Source of the DNA: Candidatus Zixiibacteriota bacterium
GTDB lineage: Bacteria; Zixibacteria; MSB-5A5; GN15; PGXB01
Assembly: GCA_003641425.1 (NCBI GenBank)
Contig: QNAH01000189.1
Location: forward strand, 1 to 5,761
Length of the DNA stretch: 5,761 bases
Direction: 5' to 3'
Positions 4,571-5,761 of the stretch are shown here, piece after piece; the stretch's first letter is position 1, and the number at the start of each line of letters is the position of its first letter. The position numbers and the translations under genes were made by a program. The notes beneath the pieces were generated by a model. That model searched no databases and was not told where the DNA came from. It saw nothing but the letters and a program-made list of their open reading frames with translations.

Positions 4571-5761
4571 ATGCTCAGACCTGTAGTAAAATTTCTCGAG
4601 ACTGAACTGATAGAACGGATCATCGCCGAGGCTCGTGATGTCCTGTGCAAACTCGGTGTGACCGTTCACAACGACGATCTGCTGTCCCTGCTGGCCGACC
4701 ACGGCGCCGATGTGGACAAAAACAACAGGCACGTCAAATTCACCGAAGATATAATCGACCGGGCGATAAAAAGCGCTCCGTCGGGATTCAGGCTCTATGA
4801 TGCCCTGGGCGAACAGCGGTGCGACCTGTCCGGCGATAATGTCCATTTCACGCCCGGATCGACGGCGATATATTTTCTCGATGCCGATCAGCATGATACG
4901 CGCAAAGCGACTGCCGCCGATTATGTAAAATATTCCATCCTGGTCAGCCGGATGGAATATATCGCGTCGCAGAGTACCGCCATGGTACCATCGGATGTAC
5001 CGGGAAAAATATCCGACAGTATGCGCCTTTATCTCAGCCTGATGATGTGCGAGAAACCGGTGGTAACCGGCGCTTTTACAATTGAGTCATTCGAGGTCAT
5101 GAAGGATCTCCAGGTGGCGGTTCGGGGCTCCGTTGATGAACTGCGTAAAAAACCGCTGACCATTTTCTCCTGTTGCCCGACCTCGCCCCTGAAATGGTCC
5201 GATGTCACCTCCCAGAACCTGGTCGATTGTGCCAGCTATGGCATCCCGGTGGAATATGTGGCGATGCCGCTGGCCGGATTTATTGCGCCGGTGACACTGG
5301 TCGGGACCCTGATCCAGCATACTGCCGAGACACTATCCGGCCTGGTTCTCACCCAGTTAAGTTATCCCGGCGCGCCGGTGCTGTACGGCGGTTCGCCGGC
5401 GATTTTCGATATTCGCTATGAGACACCGCCAATGGGTGCAATCGAGACGGAAATGATCGACTGCGCTTACAGCGAGATCGGTAAATATCTCGGCCTGCCG
5501 ACACAGGCGTATATCGGCCTGTCCGATGCCAAGCATCTCGATGCCCAGGCCGGGCTGGAAACATCGATGGGCGCGACCCTGGCGGCGCTGTCGGGAATCA
5601 ACAGTATCTCCGGACCGGGGATGATTGATTATGAAAATTGTTTCAGCCTCGAAAAACTGGTGATCGATAACGAAATCTGCGGAATGATATTCCGTATGCT
5701 TCGCGGTATCGAGCCGAAAGAAGATTTCCCGTCACGGCCCCGATTCGAAGAACTGCTCAAA
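4571..5761 (+). CDS. MttB-superfamily corrinoid methyltransferase, non-pyrrolysine type (3'-truncated by window)
   Basis: The frame is open from ATG 4571 to the window edge, giving 397 residues; the family is usually about 470-500, so some 80-100 residues are missing. The N-terminus (FLETELIERIIAEARDVL, then LGVTVHNDDLLSLLADHGADVD) and the AIKSAPSGFRLYD segment are typical of the trimethylamine methyltransferase family (Pfam MTTB, PF06253). Later landmarks are the FTPGSTAIYF segment near 92, VLYGGSPAIFDIRY near 286, LSDAKHLDAQAGLE at 317-330 and SGPGMIDYENCFSLEKLVID at 347-366. Such TIM-barrel enzymes transfer a methyl group from a methylated amine to a cognate corrinoid protein in the cytoplasm. 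Pyrrolysine is residue 334 in Methanosarcina barkeri MttB; no in-frame TAG occurs in the visible part, so this is probably a non-pyrrolysine member like glycine betaine methyltransferase MtgB. The substrate cannot be read from sequence. No corrinoid protein gene is visible; it may lie downstream. Confidence 0.9.
   Translation, partial: MLRPVVKFLETELIERIIAEARDVLCKLGVTVHNDDLLSLLADHGADVDKNNRHVKFTEDIIDRAIKSAPSGFRLYDALGEQRCDLSGDNVHFTPGSTAIYFLDADQHDTRKATAADYVKYSILVSRMEYIASQSTAMVPSDVPGKISDSMRLYLSLMMCEKPVVTGAFTIESFEVMKDLQVAVRGSVDELRKKPLTIFSCCPTSPLKWSDVTSQNLVDCASYGIPVEYVAMPLAGFIAPVTLVGTLIQHTAETLSGLVLTQLSYPGAPVLYGGSPAIFDIRYETPPMGAIETEMIDCAYSEIGKYLGLPTQAYIGLSDAKHLDAQAGLETSMGATLAALSGINSISGPGMIDYENCFSLEKLVIDNEICGMIFRMLRGIEPKEDFPSRPRFEELLK

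Overview
The window reads as chromosomal DNA of a Gram-negative, probably strictly anaerobic bacterium. The Gram-negative call rests on a beta-barrel porin with a cleavable signal peptide. The anaerobe call rests on two P-loop ATPases with inserted 2x[4Fe-4S] ferredoxin domains and on an MttB-type methyltransferase, families typical of sulfate reducers, syntrophs, acetogens and uncultured sediment lineages. I cannot name a phylum from this sequence.

Bases 1-2981 (+ strand) form a tight co-directional cluster: (i) the 3' end of an unrecognised gene; (ii) a DUF5320-type small protein, Gly/Arg-rich with a coiled-coil tail; (iii) a tiny Gly-rich protein ending in a Cys-rich zinc-ribbon-like knuckle; (iv, v) two consecutive MinD/Mrp-type ATPases with an inserted ferredoxin domain (COG1149 type), overlapping by 26 bp; and (vi) a NifX/NifB-C-like FeMo-cofactor-binding protein. 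The spacing and good ribosome binding sites suggest one operon. This resembles the orange-protein (ORP) loci of Desulfovibrio, where MinD-like ferredoxin ATPases accompany a NifX-like protein that carries a Mo-Cu-S cluster. The likely theme is ATP-driven assembly or delivery of an Fe-S or Mo-containing metallocluster, with the two small proteins as unstudied accessory partners. No nitrogenase gene is present here.

Bases 2982-3115 are a convergent intergenic region with two hairpins, one a plausible bidirectional terminator. Bases 3116-4354 (- strand) encode a phosphate-selective-porin-like outer membrane channel. Bases 4355-4570 are a divergent control region with a candidate sigma70-type promoter for the porin and a bulged inverted repeat upstream of the rightward gene.

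Bases 4571-5761 (+ strand) hold the first 397 codons of an MttB-superfamily (trimethylamine/glycine betaine-type) corrinoid-dependent methyltransferase that runs off the window end. It has no in-frame TAG, so it looks like a non-pyrrolysine member. No tRNA, rRNA, CRISPR array or mobile element was found.
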